From Pseudomonas crudilactis (lineage in GTDB: Bacteria; Pseudomonadota; Gammaproteobacteria; Pseudomonadales; Pseudomonadaceae), in assembly GCF_013433315.1 (NCBI RefSeq), contig NZ_WXVV01000003.1:124001-188000 (forward strand): 64,000 nucleotides of DNA, read 5' to 3'. This document shows, one piece after another, positions 27,622 through 37,793 of this stretch (within the stretch, counting starts at the first letter, position 1; each line of letters starts with the position of its first letter). The notes under the pieces were generated by a model. It did no database searches. It had not been told where the DNA came from and saw nothing but the letters and a program-made list of their open reading frames with translations. Made by a program: the position numbers and the translations under genes.

Positions 27622-28572
27622 ATGGACTTCAAAGACTATTACAAGATACTCGGCGTGGAGCCGACAGCAGACGACAAGGCAATCAAGGCTGCCTATCGCA
27701 AGCTGGCGCGCAAATACCACCCGGATGTCAGCAAGGAAAAGGACGCCGAGGCCAAATTCAAAGACGCCTCGGAAGCCTATGAAGCGCTGAAAAGCGCCGA
27801 CAAACGCGCCGAATACGACGAGCTGCGCCGTTATGGCCAGCATGGTCAGCCGTTCCAGGGGCCACCGGGCTGGCAGAGCCGTGGCGGCTTTGGCGGCGGC
27901 GGTGGCGACACCGGTGACTTCTCGGACTTCTTCAGTTCGATCTTCGGCAATCGCGGCCCCGGTTTCGGTGGCGGCGAAGGCCGGCAACAACGCAGTGCCG
28001 GGCGCCGAGGGCAAGACGTGGAAATGGAACTGCCGATCTTCCTCGAGGAGACGCTGGCGAACGAGTCGAAGAAAGTCACCTTCCAGGTGCCGCAATACAA
28101 CGCCAACGGCCAGCACGTCAGCAACACCAGCAAGAGTCTGAACGTGAAGATCCCGGCGGGCGTGACCGACGGCGAGCGCATCCGCCTCAAAGGCCAGGGC
28201 GCACCGGGCATCGGTGGCGGGGCGAATGGCGATCTGTACCTGACCATTCGTTTTGCGCCGCATCCGAAATTCGATGTCGAAGGTGAAAACCTCATCATCA
28301 CCTTGCCGCTGGCCCCTTGGGAGCTGGCGCTGGGAGCGGAAGTGGCGGTGCCGACCCTGACCGGCAAAATCAATCTCAAAGTGCCGGCCGGCAGTCAGAA
28401 CGGTCAGCGCATGCGCGCCAAAGGTCATGGCTTGAAAAACAAGGCCGGCGAGCGCGGTTACCTGTTCGTGCAACTCAAAGCCGTGATGCCGAAAGCGTCC
28501 GACGATGAGGTCAAGGCACTGTGGCAGGAACTGGCGAAGAAAGCCGCGTTCAACCCGCGCGAGAACTTCTGA
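27622..28572 (+). CDS. cbpA: DnaJ-class curved-DNA-binding co-chaperone
   Basis: 316 residues. The J domain is at 1-70 with HPD at 33-35 (RKYHPDVSK). A Gly/Phe-rich linker spans about 85-135. Two C-terminal beta domains, bearing [18 protein letters not shown] and [17 protein letters not shown], complete the protein. There is no zinc-finger region, which separates CbpA from DnaJ. It stimulates DnaK and binds curved DNA in the nucleoid. The ATG at 27622 begins [12 protein letters not shown]; a GTG five codons upstream is less likely. Followed 23 nt later by its modulator cbpM. Confidence 0.94.
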   Translation: MDFKDYYKILGVEPTADDKAIKAAYRKLARKYHPDVSKEKDAEAKFKDASEAYEALKSADKRAEYDELRRYGQHGQPFQGPPGWQSRGGFGGGGGDTGDFSDFFSSIFGNRGPGFGGGEGRQQRSAGRRGQDVEMELPIFLEETLANESKKVTFQVPQYNANGQHVSNTSKSLNVKIPAGVTDGERIRLKGQGAPGIGGGANGDLYLTIRFAPHPKFDVEGENLIITLPLAPWELALGAEVAVPTLTGKINLKVPAGSQNGQRMRAKGHGLKNKAGERGYLFVQLKAVMPKASDDEVKALWQELAKKAAFNPRENF

Positions 28573-28595
28573 ATCCGACGACGGAGTAGCCCATC

Positions 28596-28901
28596 ATGAG
28601 CAGCCCCCTGATCGTTCAACTGGACTTGGCAGAATTCTGTGAGGCGGCCGATTTGTCGGACGTCTACGTGATCGAAATCGTCGAACACGGCATCCTCGAA
28701 CCTCAGGGTGCGCAGCCCCGGGAATGGCGCTTCACCGACTACGAACTGGCCCTGGCCAAACGCGCCGCCAAGTTGCGGCGCGATCTGGAGCTGGAATGGG
28801 AAGGTGTCGCCCTGGCGCTGGATCTGCTCGAAGAAGTCCGCGAATTGCGCGCCGAAAACCGCATGTTGCGGCAACGGTTGGGGCGGTTGGTAGTTGAGTA
28901 G
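28596..28901 (+). CDS. cbpM: CbpA modulator CbpM
   Basis: 101 residues of the MerR-like CbpM fold: LDLAEFCEAADLSDVYVIEI then GILEP and WRFTDYELALAKRAAKLRRD, with a C-terminal helix (LLEEVRELRAENRMLRQRL). CbpM binds the J domain of CbpA and blocks both its co-chaperone and DNA-binding activity. Its position directly after cbpA is the standard operon. Confidence 0.93.
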   Translation: MSSPLIVQLDLAEFCEAADLSDVYVIEIVEHGILEPQGAQPREWRFTDYELALAKRAAKLRRDLELEWEGVALALDLLEEVRELRAENRMLRQRLGRLVVE

Positions 28902-28935
28902 ATAGCCTGATGTTTTCCGGTTGGTTGATCGGGCC

Positions 28936-29003
28936 TCTTCGCGAGCAGGCTCGTTCCCACAGGAATACGCATTCCAATGTGGGAGCGAGCTTGCTCGCGA
29001 AGA
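28936..29003. repeat. REP/REPIN pair
   Basis: Convergent arms with an 18-20 base spacer; the left arm has one mismatch (CTCGTTCCC). Confidence 0.85.
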
Positions 29004-29024
29004 ACGATAACGCGGTATCGCTGA

Positions 29025-30152
29025 CTACACCCTCTTGGGCAAGACCACGCTGAACCGTGTGCCGTCAGCCTCATTCGAGCTGACTTCAATCGTCCCGCCA
29101 TGGGCGTTGACCACTTCCCTGACGATAAACAATCCCAACCCCAGGCTGGTCGAAGGCTGCCCCGGTTCTTCATCGGCGCTGCGCACCAACGGGTCGAAAA
29201 TAGTCCCCAGCGCCTCCTCCGGAATCGGTGTGCCGAAGTTGTGCACCGACAGGCACACCGCGTCCGCTTCCTCCTGCAACGTCAACGTCACCTGCTGTGT
29301 ATTCGAGCCATGCTGCAACGCATTGCCGATCAGGTTCTGCAGCAATTGATCGATACGCCCCGCGTCCCACACACCTCGCGTATCGCCGTGCATGTGCAGC
29401 ACCGGCGAGCATTGCGGGTTGCCAGCGCAGGCTTCGGCAATCGCCGCCTGCGCCGCCTCGGCCAGATCCATCGGGGCCGGCTCGATTGGCAGGCTTTTAC
29501 CGAGACGACTGCGCACCAGCTCCAGCAAATCACTGATCATTGCCGCCATGTGCCGGACGCTGCGTTTGATGTTGTGAGCGCACATCAGCGCTTCGCCCTC
29601 GAGCGTGGATTTGCGCAGCAACAGGTCGTTGGACATGCCCACCGCCTGCAACGGTGCGCGCAAGTCATGGCCGAGTATCGCCAGGAATATATCCCGTGAA
29701 CGGTTGACCTGTTCAGCGTAGGCCGCCGTCGACTCGGCGAGCGCTTCATCAATGGCTTCATTGAAGCGGATCATGTCCTGAAAGCAGGCCATGTCCGGTG
29801 ATTCAAGACTGTCGACCCAGCGCCGAATCACACAGGCACGCAAGTGACGAAATTCCGAGGTCATCTGTACCAGGTCAAAACCGACAGTGTGGCGCAGCTC
29901 GCCATGACTGGCGCCGGCCTGGTCCAGACTCGGGGTCATTTCCGGGCCTTCACCCTTGGCTTTGGCGGCTTGCTCCTGGGCAGTCTGTGGTTTGTTCATG
30001 TCTCGTGCGGCGGCCAGCAAGATAGCTTTGGCGTGGTCACGCAGTGCAGTGGCGTCCAGATAATCGGCAGCGGGGGTAATGGTGGCTGCAAATTCCTCCC
30101 AGTCATCGACGATACAGTCCACGTGCTGCCTGATGAATTCGGATAGACGCAT
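29025..30152 (-). CDS. Soluble sensor histidine kinase with RsbRD-like N-terminal domain
   Basis: 375 residues, no transmembrane segment. The N-terminal helical region (1-145) resembles the RsbRD_N sensor domain. The dimerisation box follows with phosphoacceptor His162 (FLAILGHDLRAPLQ), and the HATPase domain has N-box LIGNALQHG and the G-box TSLGLGLFIVREVV. It autophosphorylates in response to an unknown cytoplasmic signal. No receiver gene is adjacent, so it is an orphan kinase. Its promoter region contains ACGGTA-AAAAC-TACCGT at 30200-30216. Confidence 0.88.
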   Translation of the reverse strand: MRLSEFIRQHVDCIVDDWEEFAATITPAADYLDATALRDHAKAILLAAARDMNKPQTAQEQAAKAKGEGPEMTPSLDQAGASHGELRHTVGFDLVQMTSEFRHLRACVIRRWVDSLESPDMACFQDMIRFNEAIDEALAESTAAYAEQVNRSRDIFLAILGHDLRAPLQAVGMSNDLLLRKSTLEGEALMCAHNIKRSVRHMAAMISDLLELVRSRLGKSLPIEPAPMDLAEAAQAAIAEACAGNPQCSPVLHMHGDTRGVWDAGRIDQLLQNLIGNALQHGSNTQQVTLTLQEEADAVCLSVHNFGTPIPEEALGTIFDPLVRSADEEPGQPSTSLGLGLFIVREVVNAHGGTIEVSSNEADGTRFSVVLPKRV

Positions 30153-30467
30153 GGCTGGTTCCTTTCTGGAGAGTCTCGCGATACTAGTCTCTTTGCCCGA
30201 CGGTAAAAACTACCGTTCAGGGGTGTGTCTTACAGACTGGATGGCGAGTTCGTTGCTACTGATTTTCCTGCTTGTGAAATTCGCTGCTCAGTAAGCCCGG
30301 TACGCGGCTATTAACAATATTCCGGTTTTTAATTTCTTTTGCCAACTGCATAGTCTGGTCGGGCCTGTGGTGGAGAAATGGAACTCTCCCTTCAGGGCAC
30401 CATGCAAAAAGTTACAGATTCAGGTTTCGGATAAGCAAAAGGGCAATGTCGCCCTTAACGTTCAAGG
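30153..30467. other. Divergent intergenic region between histidine kinase and SET-domain gene
   Basis: About 315 AT-richer bases without a gene. Two hairpins are visible: ACGGTA-AAAAC-TACCGT at 30200-30216 near the kinase start, and AAGGGC-AATGTC-GCCCTT at 30439-30456, which ends 8 nt before the ribosome site of the SET-domain gene and could modulate its translation. Confidence 0.55.
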
Positions 30468-30476
30468 ATGAAAACC

Positions 30477-31883
30477 ATGCCGCTAAAGCCGCCTTCCAAG
30501 GGTGCCGTCACCAGTGATGTGCACACACGCCCGACAACCACGCCCGATGGGCATACGTCGCCTGCGCAAACGCCGCCACGTACCGATTTCGGCCCTGCCA
30601 CCGCCACGCCCTCGCGATCATCTTCTGCGCCGGGCGGATCCGCGCTGACTCTTGACGCGGATGCCCCATCGTCCACGCCCACGGTTGCAGTGCGACAAAC
30701 TCCATCCTCCTCAAGCACGGCGACCAAGGCGGATCAACGGCCGTGGGCGGATTATCTGAGCAACGCCCCGATCCGGCTTCTGCGGCCGGCCGAGGCGCCG
30801 GGGCTGTGGACATTGAAGGGCCGTCGGTATGCCAAAGTACCTGACGGCGTGGTACAGGTGGGGGAGGATCCTCTAACGGGGCAATTACGGGCCAAGCTGG
30901 CCAGTCAACTGAATCCCAAAGGCCCCGTGCTCGTTTGGGATCCCGACGTGGATCTCTGGCATCCGCTGGAGGAATCCGGGTCGCCGATCCTGCGCTCCAA
31001 CCGCCGCAAGAGTTCTGTGGAAACACCGCTGTCCGACGACGAGTTCGAGATGGCTCTGGAGTTCTTGCCGGACCGGTCGCAAACCGTGGATGACGTGTTT
31101 GAAATGGCCTCCGAATCGATGCCGATCCAGCCGTATACCGCGCAGGAACTCAGCTTCATGAGGCAAGAGGTACGCTATACATCGTTGAGTAATCAACGAG
31201 GCTCCTACAATCGCGCCAACAACGGCAAGTACCCGCTCAGGGACAGTCTCGGCAGGCCCGTGCGTATCCGCACATTGCAGAGCAAAGTTACTTTTGACTC
31301 GGGAGAAACCTACACCTCAGAGCAAATCAAGCCGTATATAAAGTTTGAAGGTTATGAAACGGTTGCCAGACTCTATGAGGAAAAGCTGCAACTGCGCCAA
31401 TTTACCGAAGCAGACGTGCAGGTGCCGGGTGAACGAGCGCTGATCGGTCAGTCGATGGTGGTGGCGAACAGACGGATCGCCCAAGGTGAGGTCGTCGGCG
31501 TCTATGGTGGGACCATTCGATCAGGGCGGTTCCTGCTCCCCGCCGAGCAAGTGTTTTCGATGACCATTGGCATGGATGTGGTCCTCAGGTCAGGTCAACT
31601 CGGCCCTGGCCCGATCGCCGTCGTGGGAGACAACATGATTTCCAGGATCAATACCCACTTTATTTATGACGATACCGGCAAACCCCTGCGGCAAGCGCCG
31701 GACGGCTACAACATCAACCTGATAGGGTTTAAGGTCGAGGCTGATCTGCCGAACAGTGACGGTGTCACCCGCAAGACTTACTTGCTGAATAGCGCATTTG
31801 CGCTTGAAGACATTCCTGCCGGCACCGAACTGCGCTGGAACTATAACTACAGTGACGAAGACATCGGCCTGCTTTTCTCATGA
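30477..31883 (+). CDS. SET-domain protein, candidate secreted effector-like lysine methyltransferase
   Basis: 468 residues from the ATG at 30477, chosen because AAGGA lies 8 nt upstream; an ATG at 30468 overlaps that site. Residues 1-85 are rich in Pro, Ser and Thr and probably disordered. Residues 90-165 contain a beta-rich stretch (GRRYAKVPDGVVQVGED ... LRAKL ... GPVLVWD) reminiscent of modules in large Pseudomonas toxins. Residues 318-465 look like a SET domain: GERALIGQSMVVANRRIAQG and VVGVYGG, an NxH motif at Asn392-His394, and AFALEDIPAGTELRWNYNYS with Glu451 and Tyr456 aligning with the E-L-x-x-D-Y motif (Asp replaced by Asn455). SET enzymes transfer methyl from AdoMet to protein lysines and are mostly eukaryotic. 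No secretion signal or system is adjacent. SET assignment is by eye. Confidence 0.62.
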   Translation: MPLKPPSKGAVTSDVHTRPTTTPDGHTSPAQTPPRTDFGPATATPSRSSSAPGGSALTLDADAPSSTPTVAVRQTPSSSSTATKADQRPWADYLSNAPIRLLRPAEAPGLWTLKGRRYAKVPDGVVQVGEDPLTGQLRAKLASQLNPKGPVLVWDPDVDLWHPLEESGSPILRSNRRKSSVETPLSDDEFEMALEFLPDRSQTVDDVFEMASESMPIQPYTAQELSFMRQEVRYTSLSNQRGSYNRANNGKYPLRDSLGRPVRIRTLQSKVTFDSGETYTSEQIKPYIKFEGYETVARLYEEKLQLRQFTEADVQVPGERALIGQSMVVANRRIAQGEVVGVYGGTIRSGRFLLPAEQVFSMTIGMDVVLRSGQLGPGPIAVVGDNMISRINTHFIYDDTGKPLRQAPDGYNINLIGFKVEADLPNSDGVTRKTYLLNSAFALEDIPAGTELRWNYNYSDEDIGLLFS

Positions 31884-31900
31884 CGAGAAGCTGTTCGGCG

Positions 31901-31926
31901 CAATACGGGCAGCATTGCCCGTATTG
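31901..31926. terminator. Hairpin between convergent SET gene and ureC
   Basis: CAATACGGGCA, loop GCAT, TGCCCGTATTG: perfect 11-bp stem 17 nt after the SET gene and 14 nt before the ureC stop. No T-tract, so weak as an intrinsic terminator but well placed for one. Confidence 0.6.
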
Positions 31927-31939
31927 GTAAACGTCGCCG

Positions 31940-33640
31940 TTAGAACAGAAAATACCGTTGCGCCATCGGCAACACATCAGCCGGCTCACACCAGAGCAGC
32001 ACACCGTCCGCCTTGACCTGGTACGTCTGTGGATCAACATCGATGTCCGGCAGATAGTCGTTGTGGATCAGGTCGGTTTTCTGCACGTCACGGCAACCTT
32101 TGACCACGGCGATTTTCTTCTTCAGCCCTAACGTTTCGGGTAACCCGGCTGCCTGCGCCGCCTGGCTGATGAAGGTCAGGCTGGTGGCGTGCAGCGAGCC
32201 GCCGTAACTGGCGAACATCGGGCGGTAGTGCACCGGTTGCGGTGTCGGGATCGAGGCGTTGGCATCACCCATCAGGCTCGCGGCAATCGCGCCGCCCTTG
32301 AGAATCAGCGTCGGTTTCACGCCAAAGAAAGCCGGGCGCCACAGCACCAGATCCGCCCATTTCCCCACTTCCACCGAACCGACTTCATGGCTGATGCCGT
32401 GGGTAATCGCCGGGTTGATGGTGTACTTGGCGATGTAGCGTTTGGCGCGGAAATTGTCGTTGCCTTCGCCGTCCTGCGGCAGCGGGCCGCGCTGTTTTTT
32501 CATCTTGTCGGCGGTCTGCCAGGTGCGCGTGATGACTTCACCGACACGGCCCATGGCCTGGCTGTCGGAGCTGATCATCGAGAACGCGCCGAGGTCATGC
32601 AGAATGTCTTCGGCGGCAATCGTTTCGCGGCGGATACGGCTTTCGGCAAATGCGACGTCTTCGGCGATGCTCGGGTCGAGGTGGTGGCAGACCATCAGCA
32701 TGTCGAGGTGTTCGTCGATGGTGTTGCGGGTGAACGGCCGGGTCGGGTTGGTCGAGCTCGGCAATACGTTAGGGAAACCGCAAGCCTTGATGATGTCCGG
32801 CGCGTGACCACCGCCGGCACCTTCGGTGTGATAGGTGTGAATGGTGCGGCCCTTGAACGCGCCGAGGGTGGTTTCGACGAAACCGGATTCGTTGAGGGTG
32901 TCGGTGTGGATCGCCACCTGCACGTCGAACTGGTCGGCGACGCTCAGGCAGTTATCGATGCTCGCCGGCGTGGTGCCCCAGTCTTCGTGCAGTTTCAGGC
33001 CGATCGCGCCAGCCTTGACCTGTTCGATCAGCGGCTCCGGCAGGCTGGCGTTGCCTTTGCCGGTGAGACCGATGTTCATCGGGAACGCGTCAGCGGCCTG
33101 GAGCATCCGCGCCAAGTGCCACGGGCCCGAAGTGCACGTCGTGGCGTTGGTGCCTGTGGCAGGTCCCGTGCCGCCGCCGATCATCGTGGTGACGCCGCTC
33201 ATCAACGCTTCTTCGATCTGTTGCGGGCAGATGAAGTGGATGTGCGTGTCGATGCCGCCGGCGGTGAGGATCATGCCCTCGCCGGCGATCACTTCGGTGC
33301 CGGCGCCGATGGCGATGGTCACGTTCGGCTGCACATCCGGGTTGCCGGCCTTGCCGATCGCGGCGATGCGGCCGTCCTTGAGACCGACGTCGGCTTTGAC
33401 GATGCCCCAGTGGTCGATGATCAGCGCGTTGGTGATCAGCGTGTCGACGACTTCGGCGGCCAGCAGCTGGCTCTGGCCTTGGCCGTCACGGATGACTTTG
33501 CCGCCACCGAATTTCACTTCTTCGCCGTAGGTGGTGAAGTCTTGTTCGACTTCGATCCACAGCTCGGTGTCGGCCAGGCGCACCTTGTCGCCGACGGTGG
33601 GGCCGAACATGTCGGCGTAGGCTTGTCTGGAGATTTTCAT
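31940..33640 (-). CDS. ureC: Urease alpha subunit
   Basis: 566 residues, full length. Nickel-centre residues are intact: His133 and His135 (DTHIHF), the Lys216 that is carbamylated (GLKLHEDWG) and His218. The mobile flap holds [10 protein letters not shown] with the catalytic His. It hydrolyses urea to ammonia and carbamate in the cytoplasm as (UreABC)3. The ATG at 33640 ([20 protein letters not shown]) is the family start. It is separated from ureB by an intergenic repeat element of about 150 bases. Confidence 0.97.
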   Translation of the reverse strand: MKISRQAYADMFGPTVGDKVRLADTELWIEVEQDFTTYGEEVKFGGGKVIRDGQGQSQLLAAEVVDTLITNALIIDHWGIVKADVGLKDGRIAAIGKAGNPDVQPNVTIAIGAGTEVIAGEGMILTAGGIDTHIHFICPQQIEEALMSGVTTMIGGGTGPATGTNATTCTSGPWHLARMLQAADAFPMNIGLTGKGNASLPEPLIEQVKAGAIGLKLHEDWGTTPASIDNCLSVADQFDVQVAIHTDTLNESGFVETTLGAFKGRTIHTYHTEGAGGGHAPDIIKACGFPNVLPSSTNPTRPFTRNTIDEHLDMLMVCHHLDPSIAEDVAFAESRIRRETIAAEDILHDLGAFSMISSDSQAMGRVGEVITRTWQTADKMKKQRGPLPQDGEGNDNFRAKRYIAKYTINPAITHGISHEVGSVEVGKWADLVLWRPAFFGVKPTLILKGGAIAASLMGDANASIPTPQPVHYRPMFASYGGSLHATSLTFISQAAQAAGLPETLGLKKKIAVVKGCRDVQKTDLIHNDYLPDIDVDPQTYQVKADGVLLWCEPADVLPMAQRYFLF

Positions 33641-33676
33641 GCAGCGTCCTTCAGGAAAATAGTGGTGAGCCATTGA

Positions 33677-33824
33677 CCCTCACCCTAGCCCTCTCCCAGA
33701 GGGAGAGGGGACTGTACGCGGTGGGCCGGCTATCGGTGATCGGCTCCGCAGAGGAGACAGTTCACGGTGGAGCGGCTATCGGTGATCGGCTCCCTCTCCC
33801 TCGGGAGAGGGCTGGGGTGAGGGG
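33677..33824. repeat. CCCTCACCCTAGCCCTCTCCC-type repeat between ureB and ureC
   Basis: Ends are the CCCTCACCCTAGCCCTCTCC / GGGAGAGGGCTGGGGTGAGG motif. The core carries a direct repeat, CGGCTATCGGTGATCGGCTC, twice (about 33729 and 33773). Confidence 0.78.
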
Positions 33825-33842
33825 CAGCGGTGCACGCAGATG

Positions 33843-34147
33843 TCAGAGGTCACCCATTATTCGTCCGGCAAACCCGAACACCCGCCGATGCCCGGCATAA
33901 TCCACAAGCTCAACCTCACGGCTCTGCCCCGGTTCGAAGCGCACGGCGGTGCCAGCCGGAATATTCAGGCGCATGCCACGGCTCGCGGCGCGATCAAAAG
34001 TCAGCGCATCGTTGGTTTCAAAAAAGTGATAGTGCGAGCCGACCTGAATCGGCCGGTCGCCGCTGTTGGCGACTTTCAGGCTGACGGTGCGGCGGCCGAC
34101 GTTGAGTTCGATGTCGCCGGGCTGGATCTGGTACTCGCCAGGAATCA

Positions 34148-34148
<1 letters not shown>
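33843..34148 (-). CDS. ureB: Urease beta subunit
   Basis: 101 residues beginning [16 protein letters not shown], the invariant start of UreB, with [16 protein letters not shown] and a C-terminal FGFAGRIMG. It is a structural subunit of the UreABC trimer. Its ATG shares one base with the stop of the upstream acetyltransferase (TGATG), so translation is coupled. Confidence 0.95.
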
Positions 34149-35220
<1,072 letters not shown>

Positions 35221-35229
35221 GGCGCGGCC

Positions 35230-35532
35230 TCAGACGATCGGTTGGTGGACGGTGACCAGTTTGGTGCCGTCGGGGAACGTCGCTTCGACTTGGATTTCCG
35301 GGATCATTTCCGCGATGCCTTCCATCACTTGCTCGCGGCTGAGCAGGGTGGTGCCGAAGTGCATCAACTCGGCTACGGTCTGACCGTCACGTGCGCCTTC
35401 AAGCAGTGCGGCGGAGATGTAGGCCATGGCTTCCGGGTAGTTGAGCTTCACGCCGCGCGCCAATCGCCGCTCGGCGACGAGGCCGGCGGTGAAGATCAGC
35501 AGCTTGTCTTTTTCGCGTGGGGTCAGGTCCAT
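35230..35532 (-). CDS. ureA: Urease gamma subunit
   Basis: 100 residues starting [17 protein letters not shown], with [15 protein letters not shown] and [14 protein letters not shown], the conserved UreA sequence. Smallest structural subunit, first of ureA-pat-gnat-ureB-ureC. A tandem repeat array separates it from ureD upstream. Confidence 0.96.
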   Translation of the reverse strand: MDLTPREKDKLLIFTAGLVAERRLARGVKLNYPEAMAYISAALLEGARDGQTVAELMHFGTTLLSREQVMEGIAEMIPEIQVEATFPDGTKLVTVHQPIV

Positions 35533-35596
35533 TGTGGGGTTCCGTCAGGGCAGATTTGTGAGGTTCTTGCGGGCGCGGGGTGTCAGTTGGAGCAAC

Positions 35597-36070
35597 CCCT
35601 CACCCTAGCCCTCTCCCGAGGGAGAGGGGACTGATCCCGGTTGTTTTCAATGGCCGGTTCAGTCAGCAGTATTTGTTCAGGCAATCAAATTCATTTCAAA
35701 CGACTCGGTCAGGCTCCCTCTTGCGAGGGAGAGGGGACTGATCCCGGTTGTTTTCAATGGCCGGTTCAGTCAGCGGTATTTGTTCAGGCAATCAAATTCA
35801 TTTCAAACGACTCGGTCAGGCTCCCTCTTGCGTGGGAGAGGGGACTGATCTCGGCTGTTTCAATGACCGGTTCAGTCAGCAGTATTCGTTCAGGCAATCA
35901 AATTCATTTCAAACGACTCGGTCAGGCTCCCTCTTGCGTGGGAGAGGGGACTGATCTCGGCTGTTTCAATGACCGGTTCAGTCAGCGGTATTTGTTCAGG
36001 CAGTCAAATTCATTTCAGACGACTCGGTCAGGCTCCCTCTCCCTCCGGGAGAGGGCGGGGGGTGAGGGGC
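35597..36070. repeat. Tandem array, four copies of a 106-107 bp unit, between ureD and ureA
   Basis: Units begin at 35641, 35748, 35855 and 35961. Each holds TTCAATGRCCGGTTCAGTCA, then TTTGTTCAGGCARTCAAATT, CGACTCGGTCAGGCTCCCTC and GGGAGAGGGGACTGATC. Copies differ at only a few positions. The array is bounded by the CCCTCACCCTAGCCCTCTCC motif on the left and its inverted form on the right (ending about 36070), so it is an internally amplified version of the element at 33.7 kb. Short frames across it are by-products of the repeat. Confidence 0.9.
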
Positions 36071-36074
36071 TTTT

Positions 36075-36914
36075 TCAGGTACTCCATATTCTGGGAGATA
36101 CCGCATCGCGGCCCAGCAGCACCGGCCGCAGCAAACGCCATAAATCAATCAGCCAGGCGCGGGCGAGCAGTGCTTCAGACGCCAGACAACGGGCGACCAA
36201 AAGGCCGGGCAACTGGGTCAAGTCCCCGCGCACCTCATGGCCCAGCGAGCGACAACGTTCCAGCAACTCAGCATCAATTTCACCGGTCACCAACAACGTC
36301 GCAAACACCGGATGACCATCCAGCCCGATCGGTGAATCAAGCAAACCGTCATCACCGACGATGCGCTGGCGCTCATGCCAGATCAATCGGCCATCGCGGC
36401 GAATATCCAGGTGCGCCTGAAAATACCCACGGTCAAAACGCTCGCCACTGGCCGGGCGACCCAGCGCCACCACGTCCCAGTAGAACAGCCGCGCATCACC
36501 TTCAAGATCAATCGAAGTGGTCAGCTCAGCCTGGGCCGCGCTGTAGACAATGGTCTCCTGCGGCAGCCATTCCAGCGTCGCCCCGGCCGCCACTTTCAAG
36601 TCGAGCTGCTGATAAGCCGGCCCACCGGCGCGATACCATTTGGCCGCGCCGGGGCTGGTGATCTGCGCCCAGGCGTGTTGCTCGACGCGAGCGCTGATGT
36701 CCAGTCGATCACCGCCGGCAATCCCGCCCGGCGGGTGGACGATGATGTGCTGACAGACCTCGGGGCCTTCGGCATACAGGTGCTTTTGCACCCGCAGCGG
36801 GCCGAGGTGCCGACGCATGACCGGGCGTGTGCAGTCGCCGAAGCGGGCGTAGGCGAGTTCCAGCTCGGCGTGCCAGCTCGGGGTAAACAGGGCAGGTGCA
36901 ACAGTCGAATTCAT
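36075..36914 (-). CDS. ureD: Urease accessory protein UreD
   Basis: 279 residues. Begins with the [20 protein letters not shown] segment and contains [20 protein letters not shown], then [10 protein letters not shown], all diagnostic of UreD/UreH. UreD binds apo-urease and, with UreF and UreG, channels nickel and CO2 to the active site. It follows urtE by 43 nt, so it may be transcribed with the urea transporter, and is separated from ureA by the tandem repeat. Confidence 0.94.
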   Translation of the reverse strand: MNSTVAPALFTPSWHAELELAYARFGDCTRPVMRRHLGPLRVQKHLYAEGPEVCQHIIVHPPGGIAGGDRLDISARVEQHAWAQITSPGAAKWYRAGGPAYQQLDLKVAAGATLEWLPQETIVYSAAQAELTTSIDLEGDARLFYWDVVALGRPASGERFDRGYFQAHLDIRRDGRLIWHERQRIVGDDGLLDSPIGLDGHPVFATLLVTGEIDAELLERCRSLGHEVRGDLTQLPGLLVARCLASEALLARAWLIDLWRLLRPVLLGRDAVSPRIWST

Positions 36915-36957
36915 GGTTTGTAATTATCGTTAGGAAGCTACAGATTAGTTCGTTGTA

Positions 36958-37656
36958 CTAGATCGTTACCAGCCCGCGTACACCCTCGGCCTCCATATTT
37001 TCACCGCGCCCCTGCTGCACGATCTCGCCCCGGGACATCACCAGGTATTGATCGGCCAGTTCTGCGGCGAAATCGTAGAACTGCTCGACCAGCAGAATCG
37101 CCATGTCGCCGCGTGCTGCGAGTTTCTTGATCACCGCGCCGATCTCTTTGATCACCGAAGGTTGAATGCCTTCGGTCGGCTCATCGAGGATCAGTAAACG
37201 CGGGCGACTGGCCAATGCGCGGCCAATTGCCAACTGCTGTTGTTGGCCGCCGGAAAGATCACCGCCGCGACGCTGCTTCATTTGTAGCAGCACCGGGAAC
37301 AGTTCGTAGATGAAACTTGGCACTTCTTTGGCTTCACTGCCGGGGAAGCGCGACAGGCCCATCAACAGATTCTCTTCCACGGTCAGGCGTCCGAAGATCT
37401 CGCGGCCCTGTGGCACGTAGGCGATCCCGGCGTGGACACGTTGGTGCGGCTTGAGCGTGGTGATCGCTTTGCCTTCCCAATTCACCGCGCCTTCCTTGGC
37501 CGGCAGCAGGCCCATCAGGCATTTGAGCAGGGTGGTTTTACCGACGCCGTTACGGCCGAGCAGGCAGGTGACTTCGCCGACCTTCACGTCGAACGAGAGA
37601 CCGCGCAGGATGTGACTACCGCCGTAGTACTGGTGCAGTTTGTCGACTTGCAGCAT
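36958..37656 (-). CDS. urtE: Urea ABC transporter ATP-binding protein UrtE
   Basis: 232 residues. Walker A GRNGVGKTT, signature LSGGQQQQLAIGRAL, Walker B LLILDEPTEGIQPSVI and H-loop ILLVEQFYDFA. The HQYYGGSHILRGLSF start and EPTEGIQPS are typical of UrtE rather than LivF. The ATG at 37656 has AAGGA 8 nt upstream. It is the last of urtABCDE; urea import feeds the neighbouring urease. A REP pair separates it from urtD. Confidence 0.93.
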   Translation of the reverse strand: MLQVDKLHQYYGGSHILRGLSFDVKVGEVTCLLGRNGVGKTTLLKCLMGLLPAKEGAVNWEGKAITTLKPHQRVHAGIAYVPQGREIFGRLTVEENLLMGLSRFPGSEAKEVPSFIYELFPVLLQMKQRRGGDLSGGQQQQLAIGRALASRPRLLILDEPTEGIQPSVIKEIGAVIKKLAARGDMAILLVEQFYDFAAELADQYLVMSRGEIVQQGRGENMEAEGVRGLVTI

Positions 37657-37687
37657 GTTCAAATTCCTTAAAGTTCACCCAAATCCC

Positions 37688-37777
37688 TGTGGGAGCGAGC
37701 TTGCTCGCGAATGCTATTGACCTGTCACTGAGATGTCGGATTTGCAGCCGTCTTCGCGAGCAAGCTCGCTCCCACAG
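37688..37777. repeat. REP/REPIN pair inside the urt operon
   Basis: TGTGGGAGCGAGCTTGCTCG arm and inverted copy around a 45-base spacer between urtD and urtE. Confidence 0.85.
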
Positions 37778-37793
37778 TGACTTCTTTTGCAGT

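Noticed and set aside
30378..30405. hrp-box-like GGAACT...CCATGCA upstream of the SET gene
   Set aside because: Spacing (14) and second half (CCAT instead of CCAC) do not fit the HrpL consensus; no type III genes in the window.
32189..33676. 495-codon plus-strand frame opposite ureC
   Set aside because: Antisense shadow of a full-length, conserved urease alpha gene.
35641..36070. CRISPR-like spacing of repeats between ureD and ureA
   Set aside because: The whole 107-bp unit is repeated, with no unique spacers and no cas genes.
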